A stretch of 64,000 nucleotides of DNA from SAR202 cluster bacterium (GCA_009392275.1 VFGV01000011.1:1-64000); one strand, 5' to 3'; numbered from the stretch's first letter, positions 8,165 to 16,383 are shown. Notes: generated by a model from the sequence alone, not told the origin. Numbers and translations are program-made.

Positions 8165-8889
8165 CCTGTTAACGTTACTCCACCATCAACAACTAAAACA
8201 TGGCCTCTTATCATTTCCGATTCATCGTTACACAGAAATGCCACTGCATTAGCTAAATCTTGTGGATCAAGCGGTCTAGTGGTTATTGTAGTTTCAGCTG
8301 CAGCAACCATATCGTCTTTGTTAGGGAATGAGTCAAATGCATCAGTTTCTACGTAACCACCTGAGACTGCATTAACTCTAATGTTTAGATGTGCAAATTC
8401 TACTGCGAGGTATTTGGTCATTGCTTCTAAAGTGGCTTTAGAAGTGCCCACTGAGAAATAATATGGCAAAACTCTGTGCGAACCCAGACTGGATATATTT
8501 ACTATGCATCCACCTTTATTCATTAAACGAGATGCCTCTATCGAGCATAACCAGGGTCCTCTTGCATTAACAGACATGGTCCAGTCCCAATGTTTTGTCT
8601 CTAAGTCCACTGCATTACGTTGAATACCTGTAGCAGCATTGTTTACTAATATATCTAAACCACCATATTTCTTGTCAACCTTTGCGAATAGTTCTTTGAT
8701 CTTGTCGGGATTTCCTACATGTGCTTTTACGCTGAGACAATCTACGCCTAGCTTTTTAACCTCATTTTCTGTTTCAGCAGCAGATTCATAACTTCTAAGA
8801 TAGTTAAATGCTATGTTGGCACCCCGGCTAGCCAGATCTAAAGCAATCACCTTGCCAATTCCTCTTGAGCCACCAGTAATCAAAGCCAC
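8161..8889 (-). CDS. Short-chain dehydrogenase/reductase, start codon uncertain
   Basis: An SDR with TGGSRGIG, NNAATG (the NNAG block with Ala), SSLGSHR and VGTSKA. The expected Tyr of YxxxK is not obvious: the segment reads YYFSVGTSKAT, giving Y-x6-K (FabI- or FabL-like spacing) rather than Y-x3-K. The track start is GTG 8889, which gives MALITGG and leaves almost no residues before the nucleotide loop. The frame is open upstream without any ATG, GTG or TTG; the only position with correct Shine-Dalgarno spacing is ATA 8919, adding MKASKTLNGK. The gene follows fabG and is coupled to the VOC gene. It may be an NADPH-dependent enoyl reductase (FabL-like) in the fatty-acid operon. Confidence 0.78.
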   Translation of the reverse strand: MALITGGSRGIGKVIALDLASRGANIAFNYLRSYESAAETENEVKKLGVDCLSVKAHVGNPDKIKELFAKVDKKYGGLDILVNNAATGIQRNAVDLETKHWDWTMSVNARGPWLCSIEASRLMNKGGCIVNISSLGSHRVLPYYFSVGTSKATLEAMTKYLAVEFAHLNIRVNAVSGGYVETDAFDSFPNKDDMVAAAETTITTRPLDPQDLANAVAFLCNDESEMIRGHVLVVDGGVTLTG

Positions 8890-8916
8890 TTTTCCATTTA
8901 ATGTTTTGCTAGCTTT

Positions 8917-8932
8917 TATAACTTGGCTCCTT
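8917..8932 (-). promoter_or_regulatory. Shine-Dalgarno placed before an in-frame ATA codon
   Basis: On the minus strand AAGGAG (8932-8927) is followed by 7 nt and then ATA (8919-8917), in frame with the SDR. No ATG, GTG or TTG lies between this site and the GTG at 8889. The spacing is ideal for ATA and far too long (37 nt) for the GTG. Non-canonical initiation is inferred. Confidence 0.45.
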
Positions 8933-8971
8933 AAATTTTCTGTTGTCTAAACTCAATTAGAACAATTATGT

Positions 8972-9727
8972 TTATACCGCTAAACCGCCATCAACGCAAA
9001 TAACTTGTCCAGTCATATATCTCGCGTGATCAGAAGCAATAAATGCAACTAATGGGCCTAAATCATCTGGCTTTCCTAATTCGCCCATAGGTATTCGACC
9101 CCGTATTACTTCTTTGAACTCGTCTCCAAGTACCGCTACTGTATCAGTATCGATATAACCTGGTTCAATCACGTTGGCTGTAATATTTCTTGGAGCCAAT
9201 TCTTTAGCTATAGATTTAGTAAACCCAATAACTCCCGCTTTACTAGCAGAATAGTTTGTTTGTCCTGGATTTCCTCGTGATCCTACTATAGATCCGATAT
9301 TAATAATTCTGCCCCACCGATTAGACATCATTCCACGAATAAATTCCCTGGTGCAGTAAAAAGTACCATTTAAATTGGTATCAATTACAGGTTTCCAGTT
9401 TTCATCTTTCATTCTAACGATCAGAGTGTCGTCAATTATTCCTGCATTATTTACAAGAATGTCAATTCTAGGGAATTCCTGGAGTATGATTTTGGCCATG
9501 TTTTTTACCTCTTTAAGGTTACCAACATCAGCCTTTACAGATAAGCTTTTTACACCTAAAGCCTTGACCTCTTTACATAAACGCTCTGCTTCTTTTCCAG
9601 ATGAACGATAATTAATTGCAACATTTATGCCCATTTTTGCTAAGTGCAATACACTTGATTTGCCAATCCCTTTCGCGCCGCCAGTTACTAAAGCATATTT
9701 ATCGTTCATATTACTATTATCTTTCAT
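8972..9727 (-). CDS. fabG: 3-oxoacyl-ACP reductase (FabG)
   Basis: This NADPH-dependent SDR should reduce 3-oxoacyl-ACP in the fatty-acid elongation cycle. It shows TGGAKGIG, NNAG, GSIVGSRGNPGQTNYSASK (Ser, Tyr, Lys triad) and the C-terminal MTGQVICVDGG, all close to the FabG consensus. It follows plsX directly: its first ATG (9727) overlaps the plsX coding end by 11 nt, while ATG 9709 would start just after it. Neither has a clear ribosome site, so translational coupling to plsX is likely. The context of plsX and hadAB-like genes supports FabG over a catabolic SDR. Confidence 0.9.
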   Translation of the reverse strand: MKDNSNMNDKYALVTGGAKGIGKSSVLHLAKMGINVAINYRSSGKEAERLCKEVKALGVKSLSVKADVGNLKEVKNMAKIILQEFPRIDILVNNAGIIDDTLIVRMKDENWKPVIDTNLNGTFYCTREFIRGMMSNRWGRIINIGSIVGSRGNPGQTNYSASKAGVIGFTKSIAKELAPRNITANVIEPGYIDTDTVAVLGDEFKEVIRGRIPMGELGKPDDLGPLVAFIASDHARYMTGQVICVDGGLAV

Positions 9728-10748
9728 CTTTGCCAGTTTCTGTTAGGGTTAAGAGTGTTTTAGACAGTCTTTTTTGTATTTGATTAATAAAGTCTACCTC
9801 TACTGCTCGTTTTGCAGTAGCAATAGCGCCAGCTATTTCATTTTGTTTCGATTTCCCGTGACCTATAAATGATATTCCATTTACCCCTAATAATGGCCCG
9901 GCACCATAAGCTGCTGCTGGGTTTGTAACCTGAAAAATTTGTTTAGTTAAAGCATCGGTAATATCAGAATCCAATGAATCTTTAAAGGCTTCTGTTAAAT
10001 ATTTTGATATTTCAGACCCTAACCCTTCGGTTAATTTCATTACAATGTTACCTACAAACCCGTCACAAACCACCACATTTACCAACCCTCTAGGCAAATC
10101 ACTACCCTCAACGTTACCAACAAAATTCAAGCCACTCGTTGATAATAGCTCGCTGGTTTCTTTTACTTGTTTGTTGCCTTTGCCAATCTCTGAACCAACA
10201 CTTAGTATGCCGATTTTTGGTTCTTTAATATCCCAAAATCGATTAGCAAAAACCTCTCCAATTATTGCAAAAGATAAAAGCTGTTCGGGCTTACAATCAA
10301 CATTGGTTCCAACGTCAATAATAATGGTCTGTGGAGCTAGCCCAATAATTGGACCGCCCAATGCTGGACGTGCTATGCCTTCCATTAAACCGAAAATAAG
10401 AGCACTCGCAGCCATTGAAGCTCCCGTTGACCCCATTGACACGCAAGCATCTGCTTTTCCTGTAGCTACTAACTGAGTGGCAACGACGATCGATGCCTTT
10501 TGTTTTTGTCTGAGAGCCTTAGCTGGTTGTTCGTTTTCATAAATGACACCTTCAGATGGAATCACAGCGATATCCAGAGATTCAGATTCCTGATAATTTA
10601 AAAGCGATGCTTTAATTACCTCCTTATCTCCAACAAGTTGGACGGCAACATCATTTTGGCTTGCAGCTTGCACTGCACCTGCAACAGTTTCTTGGGGGCC
10701 GTAATCTCCCCCCATCGCATCTAGCGCGATCGTAATCTTTTTGCTCAT
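9717..10748 (-). CDS. plsX: Phosphate acyltransferase PlsX
   Basis: PlsX converts acyl-ACP to acyl-phosphate for phospholipid synthesis at the membrane. Family blocks are IALDAMGGDYGP at the N-terminus, SMGSTGASMAAS, GNVEGSDLPRG and VVVCDGFVGNIVMK. The length (343 aa) is typical. It sits between the HadAB-like dehydratase genes and fabG, an arrangement linking fatty-acid elongation with phospholipid synthesis. It starts 46 nt after the hadB-like stop. Confidence 0.96.
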   Translation of the reverse strand: MSKKITIALDAMGGDYGPQETVAGAVQAASQNDVAVQLVGDKEVIKASLLNYQESESLDIAVIPSEGVIYENEQPAKALRQKQKASIVVATQLVATGKADACVSMGSTGASMAASALIFGLMEGIARPALGGPIIGLAPQTIIIDVGTNVDCKPEQLLSFAIIGEVFANRFWDIKEPKIGILSVGSEIGKGNKQVKETSELLSTSGLNFVGNVEGSDLPRGLVNVVVCDGFVGNIVMKLTEGLGSEISKYLTEAFKDSLDSDITDALTKQIFQVTNPAAAYGAGPLLGVNGISFIGHGKSKQNEIAGAIATAKRAVEVDFINQIQKRLSKTLLTLTETGKDER

Positions 10749-10794
10749 AAATAACTCAACTAAATTAGTTTATCCGAAATCTTGGAAAATCCCA

Positions 10795-11235
10795 TCACAA
10801 GTTTCCAATTAAAGAAGCTTGTCCTGTAATTACTACCTCTTCATCTGTCTCACCTGTATTCAGTGTTGTTTTTGCTACCTGAATATCACACGTGATTTTG
10901 ACTTGGTTTTCGTTATCCACATCCACCTTTTTAATGTATCCTTTGGCGGTTACTATTTCTTCAGCGTAGACCGGTGCTCTAAATCTGACCTTTAATTTTC
11001 CAGATTTTGCCCATGAGTCAGAGAAGTTTTCTGACATTAGGTCTGAAAGCATGGCTGCAATTAACATGCCATGTGCTATTGTTCTACCAAAATGTGACTT
11101 AGCTGCAAATTCATGGTCAATATGAATAGGGTTAAAATCGCCAGAGGCTTTAGCGTAATTATCAATGCGTGCCTGTGTAACTTTCAGTACGATTGGCTTT
11201 AATTCCTGGTTTTCAGATGGAGAAGTTATACTCAT
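10795..11235 (-). CDS. MaoC-like hot-dog dehydratase, HadB-like catalytic subunit
   Basis: The 146-residue protein is a single hot-dog domain with the hydratase-2 motif DFNPIHIDHEFA (Asp and His five residues apart, catalytic) and GRTIAHGML. Such proteins dehydrate (R)-3-hydroxyacyl-ACP or -CoA. The gene directly upstream encodes a second hot-dog protein without this motif, the same arrangement as mycobacterial HadA-HadB. With PlsX and FabG downstream and no FabZ or FabA in view, the pair is probably the elongation dehydratase. An (R)-specific enoyl-CoA hydratase is the alternative. Confidence 0.85.
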   Translation of the reverse strand: MSITSPSENQELKPIVLKVTQARIDNYAKASGDFNPIHIDHEFAAKSHFGRTIAHGMLIAAMLSDLMSENFSDSWAKSGKLKVRFRAPVYAEEIVTAKGYIKKVDVDNENQVKITCDIQVAKTTLNTGETDEEVVITGQASLIGNL

Positions 11236-11238
11236 AAT

Positions 11239-11661
11239 TTAAATCGGTAAAGTTATTGTGCTTTTACCAGACATAATTTGTGATTCGGTATTATTTTTAA
11301 TTACCAAGCCTATAACCATGATGCGCATTCCAGCTCTCACTGAGTTTTGTAATAATGTTGCGGTGCAAAATATGCTTTCCCCGATTGGGAAAGGCCCAAA
11401 AAACTCCACCTCTTGTGTTAAATGCAGCGTCCCGCCAGGGATCTGCAGGTCATTTACTGCAGCCCTCACAGCAAGAGCCGCTAGAGACATTGGAGGCGCA
11501 AATTTAATGTTTTTCGTCGCTGCCTTATCTCTGGTAGATTGAAGGTAATGTCTAACAAAGGATTCATCTAAAGAAAATTTTTGGGTTGATATAATTTGAT
11601 CTGGTTTAAGTTCTGAGTATTTCACACACATGTCTGCACTATAGAATTTCGTAATCAGCAT
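11239..11661 (-). CDS. Hot-dog protein, HadA-like non-catalytic partner
   Basis: The 140-residue protein resembles the N-terminal MaoC-like half of two-domain dehydratases (FVRHYLQSTRD, PPMSLAALAVRA, GTLHLTQEVEFFGPFPIGE). It lacks the catalytic D-x4-H pair present in its neighbour. In heterodimeric HadAB enzymes this half shapes the acyl-chain channel. Only 3 nt separate it from the HadB-like gene, so stoichiometric expression is expected. The start could also be ATG 11628; no Shine-Dalgarno decides between them. Confidence 0.72.
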   Translation of the reverse strand: MLITKFYSADMCVKYSELKPDQIISTQKFSLDESFVRHYLQSTRDKAATKNIKFAPPMSLAALAVRAAVNDLQIPGGTLHLTQEVEFFGPFPIGESIFCTATLLQNSVRAGMRIMVIGLVIKNNTESQIMSGKSTITLPI

Positions 11662-11701
11662 TATATGACACGATCGCCATAAGTCTATTTAAAAATAATC
11701 A

Positions 11702-12061
11702 TTATTTTTTAATATTGCCACGCTGAGCATCAGCTTCCTCTAGCCAGCGCTCCAACAGCTGAAAAGAAGCTTCATTAGAATAATCGAGCTGGGCAATAGA
11801 GGTGGCTCTGAATAAAACCCCAGTTGATACTTTCGCGATGTTAGATTCTCCTAAAGCTGGAACGTTTACACCTAATGACTTTGCTACAAACCCAGCAGCT
11901 AGCATGCCATGATGCGTCAAACTAAATATCATCAAAACGTTATTCTCGTGAGTGATTTTTAAACCAGATTCATCTTGTGACAAACATAAATTGAGATGAG
12001 CTCTTGGTTTGTCTATTAATTGAGAGGCATAATCATAGATTTCAACATTTTGTTTATTCAA
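11702..12061 (-). CDS. Hypothetical protein at head of fatty-acid operon
   Basis: I do not recognise this 119-residue protein. It is soluble, with no signal peptide or membrane segment. A central HHGMLAAGFVAKSLG resembles the helix of hot-dog proteins (compare IAHGMLIAAMLSDL in the HadB-like protein), followed by a Ser/Val-rich strand and an amphipathic C-terminal helix (ASFQLLERWLEEADAQ). It is the first gene of the leftward run to HadA, 40 nt ahead. A degenerate third hot-dog subunit or an assembly factor is possible but speculative. Confidence 0.6.
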   Translation of the reverse strand: MNKQNVEIYDYASQLIDKPRAHLNLCLSQDESGLKITHENNVLMIFSLTHHGMLAAGFVAKSLGVNVPALGESNIAKVSTGVLFRATSIAQLDYSNEASFQLLERWLEEADAQRGNIKK

Positions 12062-12164
12062 TATCGATAAATCCCGTAATGCTTAAAATTTTTTCTGGTC
12101 TCCAATTATATGTTCAACGGTCTCGAATTATATTTTATAAATACTTTAATTAGAATATACTTGA

Positions 12165-12187
12165 ACCCCATACAGGCTGTAAGGGGT
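12165..12187 (+). promoter_or_regulatory. Strong dyad covering the ribosome binding site of the formyl-THF hydrolase-like gene
   Basis: A 23-bp inverted repeat is centred on base 12176: TACAG-g-CTGTA flanked, after one mismatch, by ACCCC and GGGGT. Its right arm contains the AAGGGG just before the GTG start at 12193. A possible -10 (TATACT, 12156-12161) sits immediately upstream. As DNA it could be an operator; as RNA the loop is very tight, but the arms would mask the ribosome site. Confidence 0.45.
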
Positions 12188-12192
12188 GCGTT

Positions 12193-13119
12193 GTGCGAAT
12201 TGCAATTATTGGCCAGTCTGCTTTTGGCGAGTCAGTGCTTCAAGCTCTGGTCAATAAAGATGAAAATATAGTAGGAGTCTTCTGCCCTCCGGACTCAGAA
12301 AACAAACCGCAAGATCCGATTAAATTGAATGCACAAGCAAATAAGATACCGGTTTTTCAGTTTTCTAGAATGAGAGACAGTGAATGCATAGAAACATTTG
12401 AATCATTATCCAGTGACCTGTGCATCATGGCTTATGTTGTAGATATAGTTCCCGATCAGATTTTAAATGCACCTACTAAAGGTACCATACAGTATCATCC
12501 CTCTATATTGCCAAAACACAGGGGGCCTAGTTCAATTAATTGGGCCATAATACAAGGCGATAAGCAGACTGGATTTACAATATTTTGGCCTGATGGAGAT
12601 TTAGATACAGGTCCAATTTTATATCAAGAAGTAATCGATATAGGGCCTAACGATAGCACGGGGTCATTATATTTCAAGAAGTTGTATCCGCGTGGCGTAA
12701 GGGCGTTAATCGAGTGTGTAGATATGGTTCGCAATGATGTCGCACCAAGGATCCCTCAAGATCACTCCAAAGCTACCTATGAAGGATGGTGTAGATCGAA
12801 AGATGTATTTATAGACTGGCATAAGCCCATAAATTTAATACATGATTTAATTCGTGGAAGTGATCCATCGCCTGGCTCGAGAACATACTTTAAAGATGTT
12901 GAGTTGTGTGTGTACGGTTCGAGTATAGTGTCTACTGTGACGGACGGCTCACCCGGAGAAGTCATGCAAGTAACTGAAGAAGGGATGTTGATCGCTTGTA
13001 ATGACGGGTTAATTAAAATAAAAAAACTTAAACCTTTGGGCGGGGTTAAATCTACAGCTTTAGAATTGGCAGAAAAACTTGGGATAGGACCTGGTTCCAG
13101 CCTAAACAACACAAAATAA
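12193..13119 (+). CDS. Formyltetrahydrofolate hydrolase/formyltransferase-family protein (FDH N-domain-like)
   Basis: The 308-residue protein matches the N-terminal folate domain of 10-formyl-THF dehydrogenase (ALDH1L) better than methionyl-tRNA formyltransferase. It begins MRIAIIGQSAFGESV, has YHPSILPKHRGPSSINW (catalytic His and the HPSLLP/HRG core), DGDLDTGPILYQE (catalytic Asp), ATYEG, and the FDH-like end IHDLIRGSDPSPGSRT. The acyl-carrier and aldehyde-dehydrogenase domains of ALDH1L are absent. Family knowledge suggests hydrolysis of 10-formyl-THF or formyl transfer to a small molecule. It begins at GTG after AAGGGG. It is monocistronic, with an inverted repeat over its ribosome site. 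Confidence 0.8.
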   Translation: MRIAIIGQSAFGESVLQALVNKDENIVGVFCPPDSENKPQDPIKLNAQANKIPVFQFSRMRDSECIETFESLSSDLCIMAYVVDIVPDQILNAPTKGTIQYHPSILPKHRGPSSINWAIIQGDKQTGFTIFWPDGDLDTGPILYQEVIDIGPNDSTGSLYFKKLYPRGVRALIECVDMVRNDVAPRIPQDHSKATYEGWCRSKDVFIDWHKPINLIHDLIRGSDPSPGSRTYFKDVELCVYGSSIVSTVTDGSPGEVMQVTEEGMLIACNDGLIKIKKLKPLGGVKSTALELAEKLGIGPGSSLNNTK

Positions 13120-13259
13120 CCCCATAAAACCAATCCAATTTAGTGTTTGGGCAGAAAAAAGGCGCATCAATGAATTCTTTTAATGCCCCTTAACGTATAA
13201 AATAAAAACTGAATAAAGGTATTAAGTTGGATCTGCAACTTATTATCCTGAGATGAAAA

Positions 13260-14432
13260 TTGAACTTAATTACAAATATATTTACAAAAAAATACAGTTT
13301 ATCTAATGGCTCAGGCTTATATATAGATATAGAAAACCTTCAAGAAGATGCAAAAAGCCTGATTTCAGCTTTACTTGATCAGTGGCCCGATAGTTTTCCT
13401 CGACCTAGTTTGGTGACTTTATATGTCCCAGGTGACCAAGTTGAGTTATGGCGGATGTGGGCTATAACTCAATTTCGGAAATCGGAAATTAGAGTTAGGG
13501 GTGTACAAAGATTTAGCGGACATCTCTCAAAAAATTCTGCTGATATAGCTATTGCAAGCGATGTGATTGCTGATTTTGTTAGGCGTCGAGTAAAAAGTGT
13601 TGCCGTTTTTAGTGATGATAGCGACTTTATGTCTCTGTATGTCAAAATTCGGGAAGAAGCCCCTGAAGAAGAAAAAGCCAACCCTCCCTTTTTATGGGTC
13701 TTGACTGACCGAAGGGGCACTAAGTCATTAAATATTCGTCGGTATTTTCCAAATGAACATAATTTCGTTGTTAAAACAGGACAAACAAGTTACTCTGGCA
13801 GATCATCGGGTAGAGGGACATCTCAAGGAAGTAGGTCTTACGCAAATCGTAGCTCTGGCAGAAGCTCTTCACAGGATAACACAAGTTATTCTGATCGCAA
13901 TAATTTTAGAGGCTCGACTCAAAAGGCCCGATCATATACAAGCAGGAATCCAGGCAGAGGTTCTGGGAAATCATTTCATGGAAATGATGATCATAGTGCC
14001 AGCACAAATCCGAAACCGAAAATAACGGCAAGAGATAGTGGCCATAATAAATCTGATTCCATACCAGAGAAGACCAAATCTACTCCTACATCTGAAAAAA
14101 TTTCAGAGCAAAATAAGGCATATGAGGCAGCCGAATTGCCTTTAAATAATACTAAATCTAAGTCTGACCCTTCCAAAGATCGAGCTATAGCGACAGAAAT
14201 TGTGGATAAGATGCCTTTAGGGCTATTTAAAAGCACTGATTGCCGGGATGTTGTTAAAAACATATACCCCGATCATCCTCTAGCGAATGGCACTAGTGGC
14301 GCAGTTGGTCAAAGATTCGTCAAGTATATTTTGCCAATACTGCTTGAGATGGGGGTTACCGAACCGAATCCAAATAGGCGACCACGTCGTTTTGAAATAA
14401 CCGAAAATGCTAAGCAGGCTTTAAACAAATAA
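13260..14432 (+). CDS. NYN-domain putative RNase with Arg/Gly/Ser-rich linker and C-terminal winged-helix-like domain
   Basis: Residues 15-165 form a NYN (PIN-like) nuclease domain: YIDIENLQ with the first acidic residue, KNSADIAIASD in the middle and VAVFSDDSDFMSLY carrying the third acidic cluster. Residues 175-240 are low complexity, rich in Ser, Arg and Gly (SSGRGTSQGS, NPGRGSGK), resembling RGG RNA-binding tracts. A polar linker leads to residues 300-390, which look like a winged helix (TDCRDVVKNIYPDHPLANG, RRFEITENAKQAL). LabA/DUF88 relatives carry such architectures. The gene starts at TTG 13260 and stands alone. RNA binding and cleavage are inferred. Confidence 0.75.
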   Translation: MNLITNIFTKKYSLSNGSGLYIDIENLQEDAKSLISALLDQWPDSFPRPSLVTLYVPGDQVELWRMWAITQFRKSEIRVRGVQRFSGHLSKNSADIAIASDVIADFVRRRVKSVAVFSDDSDFMSLYVKIREEAPEEEKANPPFLWVLTDRRGTKSLNIRRYFPNEHNFVVKTGQTSYSGRSSGRGTSQGSRSYANRSSGRSSSQDNTSYSDRNNFRGSTQKARSYTSRNPGRGSGKSFHGNDDHSASTNPKPKITARDSGHNKSDSIPEKTKSTPTSEKISEQNKAYEAAELPLNNTKSKSDPSKDRAIATEIVDKMPLGLFKSTDCRDVVKNIYPDHPLANGTSGAVGQRFVKYILPILLEMGVTEPNPNRRPRRFEITENAKQALNK

Positions 14433-14453
14433 TCAAAGAGCCCTAGAAGCATA

Positions 14454-15347
14454 TTACTTTTGATTAAATTGTTCTCCCATTTCATTTAAAAAGCTTTCAA
14501 TTTCAGGCGACAAATTTGATTCTTTTGAACTCGTTGTATCCTTGCTGGAATCATTACTCTGGTCATAATAAGCTTCAAGTTGTTTGATTAATAATTGAAT
14601 TTCTGGATTTCCAGCCACCGCCTTGTCAATTTCTTTGTATTGACTCTCTCCTAGCGAGCTATCCACTATTGAACTTTTAATGTTATGTATTGCACAAATA
14701 CATTCAAGCAAACGTGACGCGCCCATTTGGTCCGAGTCTAGCTTCGCGTATTGTGGCATATGAACCATCAGACTAGTTACGTTACAGTTCTGCTCAGCCA
14801 TTTTTTCGCTGATAAGATTTACAATACTAGTAGGGCCAGTGTATTGGCTTGATCTAGAAGTTATTAATTCTCCTGCCAAGACATGTTGCTCTTCTGTTAA
14901 GTTTCCAGTAACTATGAGTTTTCTAGAATGTGGTACAGAATCATACATCCCTCCTATTCGACAATACTCTTTTACTTTAAAGTAAGTCATTAAGTCTGAA
15001 ATTGATGAAGCATAATCCTCTGCGGCCATATGGGGTTCTCGTATATGCAGAAATAGGATAGACCGATCATTTTCGGCATCATGTGCATGTCGGATTATTG
15101 TGTTTGGAACTGAAAGTACTCGTTTATTTTCGGACATAATCAGCCTAGGGCGGTATCTGGTGAAATCAAAATACATTCCTGGTGTTGACAGGCGTGTTAA
15201 CTCTTTTGCATCAAAATGCATTTCAAGCTTATTTAGCACTAAACTACCTACCCTGCCTACATCAATCCAGGGCTTTAACATTGCAAAAGCCACAGTATTT
15301 TTAAGCTCTGGAACCGGTTCAGATATTTCGAATTGTCCGATTTGCAT
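14454..15347 (-). CDS. PAC2-family protein
   Basis: The 297-residue protein matches the prokaryotic PAC2 (proteasome-assembly-chaperone-2-like) family. It begins with a strand and KNTVAFAMLKPWIDVG, then YFDFTRYRPRL (the conserved D-[FY]-x3-RP block), SILFLHIREPHM, EYCRIGGMYDSVPHSR and YTGPTSIVNLISEK. The function of bacterial members is not established; actinobacterial homologues occur with proteasome genes, but none are visible here. The C-terminal 50 residues are Ser/Glu/Asn-rich and probably flexible. Convergent with the NYN gene. Confidence 0.82.
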   Translation of the reverse strand: MQIGQFEISEPVPELKNTVAFAMLKPWIDVGRVGSLVLNKLEMHFDAKELTRLSTPGMYFDFTRYRPRLIMSENKRVLSVPNTIIRHAHDAENDRSILFLHIREPHMAAEDYASSISDLMTYFKVKEYCRIGGMYDSVPHSRKLIVTGNLTEEQHVLAGELITSRSSQYTGPTSIVNLISEKMAEQNCNVTSLMVHMPQYAKLDSDQMGASRLLECICAIHNIKSSIVDSSLGESQYKEIDKAVAGNPEIQLLIKQLEAYYDQSNDSSKDTTSSKESNLSPEIESFLNEMGEQFNQK

Positions 15348-15438
15348 ATAAATATACTTGCAGACTGGGTAAAAATTCGCAACATTGATTTCTTAGGAGC
15401 AAAATCATGTAGAGGCAGGTTGTTTTCTGTAAAGATGG

Positions 15439-16383
15439 TTAAATGGTAAAAAGTGCAGAAGGATCTTTTATATTTCTTAATCTGACTCTTGTCACAGATG
15501 AAAGCACCAACTTTAGACCTTCAGTGCTGACCGCGTCTATGCCCTCATATTTTGTTGTATAAGAGGAGTATCTTGAGCATAATAATGCTCCGAATAACAA
15601 AATAGTAGCGGATATATACACCCAAGTTAAAAGGGCTAATATTGCTCCAACGGGCCCGTAAACAGCATTATGAATTGGAAAAGTTGTCACCCACCAAACA
15701 AATACAGCATTTTGTATCCAAAAAGCTATTGCTACACCGAGTGCAGTTGGCCACACATCTTTGAATCTAACATGTGTGTTGGGAATAAAGAAATAGATTA
15801 ATGAGAAAATAATGAATGAAATGATTGGGGATACTAAGTTGGTCGCAAGGTCCCATAAGATGCCGTTTTGTAAAAATGAATTTGGTGCAATGACGCCAGT
15901 AAATTCTTTCAATAGGCTGAATACAGGTGTTATAAAAAGTAGTACTACGATCAAGGTGCCTCCGCCGATAACTAGAGAAAAATCCATAAATCTTTCTCTC
16001 AGGAAAGGTCTTGTTTTTCGGATACCCCAAGCGTTATTTATTCCTTTACGTATCGCTCCAAATGCTGCTGTACTTGCCCAAATCACACCTAATATGCCAA
16101 ACACACCAGTTATTGCCCTTGCGTTAATTACATCACCCAATGTGTTTTCAATAAAATCTTTGGAAATAGGTACGACGTCTGCAATTTGTTGAACCAAATC
16201 AGACTGTTCAGCTTCAGGGCCTAGTGCAAATCCAAGTATAGATACAACGCCTAAAAATAGTGGAAACAGGCTAAACATTGTATAAAACGCGATAGCCCCC
16301 GCTACATAAGGACAGTTTTTATACATAAAATCATTTACTGCATCTGCGCAGAAAAGTACAAACCGTGAAAAATATAAAGTCAT
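15439..16383 (-). CDS. YihY/BrkB-family inner-membrane protein
   Basis: The 314-residue integral membrane protein has about six hydrophobic segments. The family signature near residues 20-50 reads CPYVAGAIAFYTMFSLFPLFLGV, with later VIWASTAAFGAIRKGINNAWG, the segment IYFFIPNTHVRFKDVWP, and LLTWVYISATILLFGA. Members were once labelled ribonuclease BN, which proved wrong; their function remains unclear, with transport or envelope roles suggested. The N-terminus is cytoplasmic by charge distribution. It probably shares no operon with its neighbours. Confidence 0.9.
   Translation of the reverse strand: MTLYFSRFVLFCADAVNDFMYKNCPYVAGAIAFYTMFSLFPLFLGVVSILGFALGPEAEQSDLVQQIADVVPISKDFIENTLGDVINARAITGVFGILGVIWASTAAFGAIRKGINNAWGIRKTRPFLRERFMDFSLVIGGGTLIVVLLFITPVFSLLKEFTGVIAPNSFLQNGILWDLATNLVSPIISFIIFSLIYFFIPNTHVRFKDVWPTALGVAIAFWIQNAVFVWWVTTFPIHNAVYGPVGAILALLTWVYISATILLFGALLCSRYSSYTTKYEGIDAVSTEGLKLVLSSVTRVRLRNIKDPSALFTI

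Noticed and set aside
10758-10770. Dyad AACTAA-a-TTAGTT upstream of plsX, compared with FapR-type sites
   Set aside because: Only 13 bp and very AT-rich; expected by chance, and it does not match the longer FapR consensus.
13149-13188. GGGCA ... TGCCC arms after the formyl-THF hydrolase-like gene
   Set aside because: A 30-base separation, weak inner pairing and no T tract; not convincing as a terminator.
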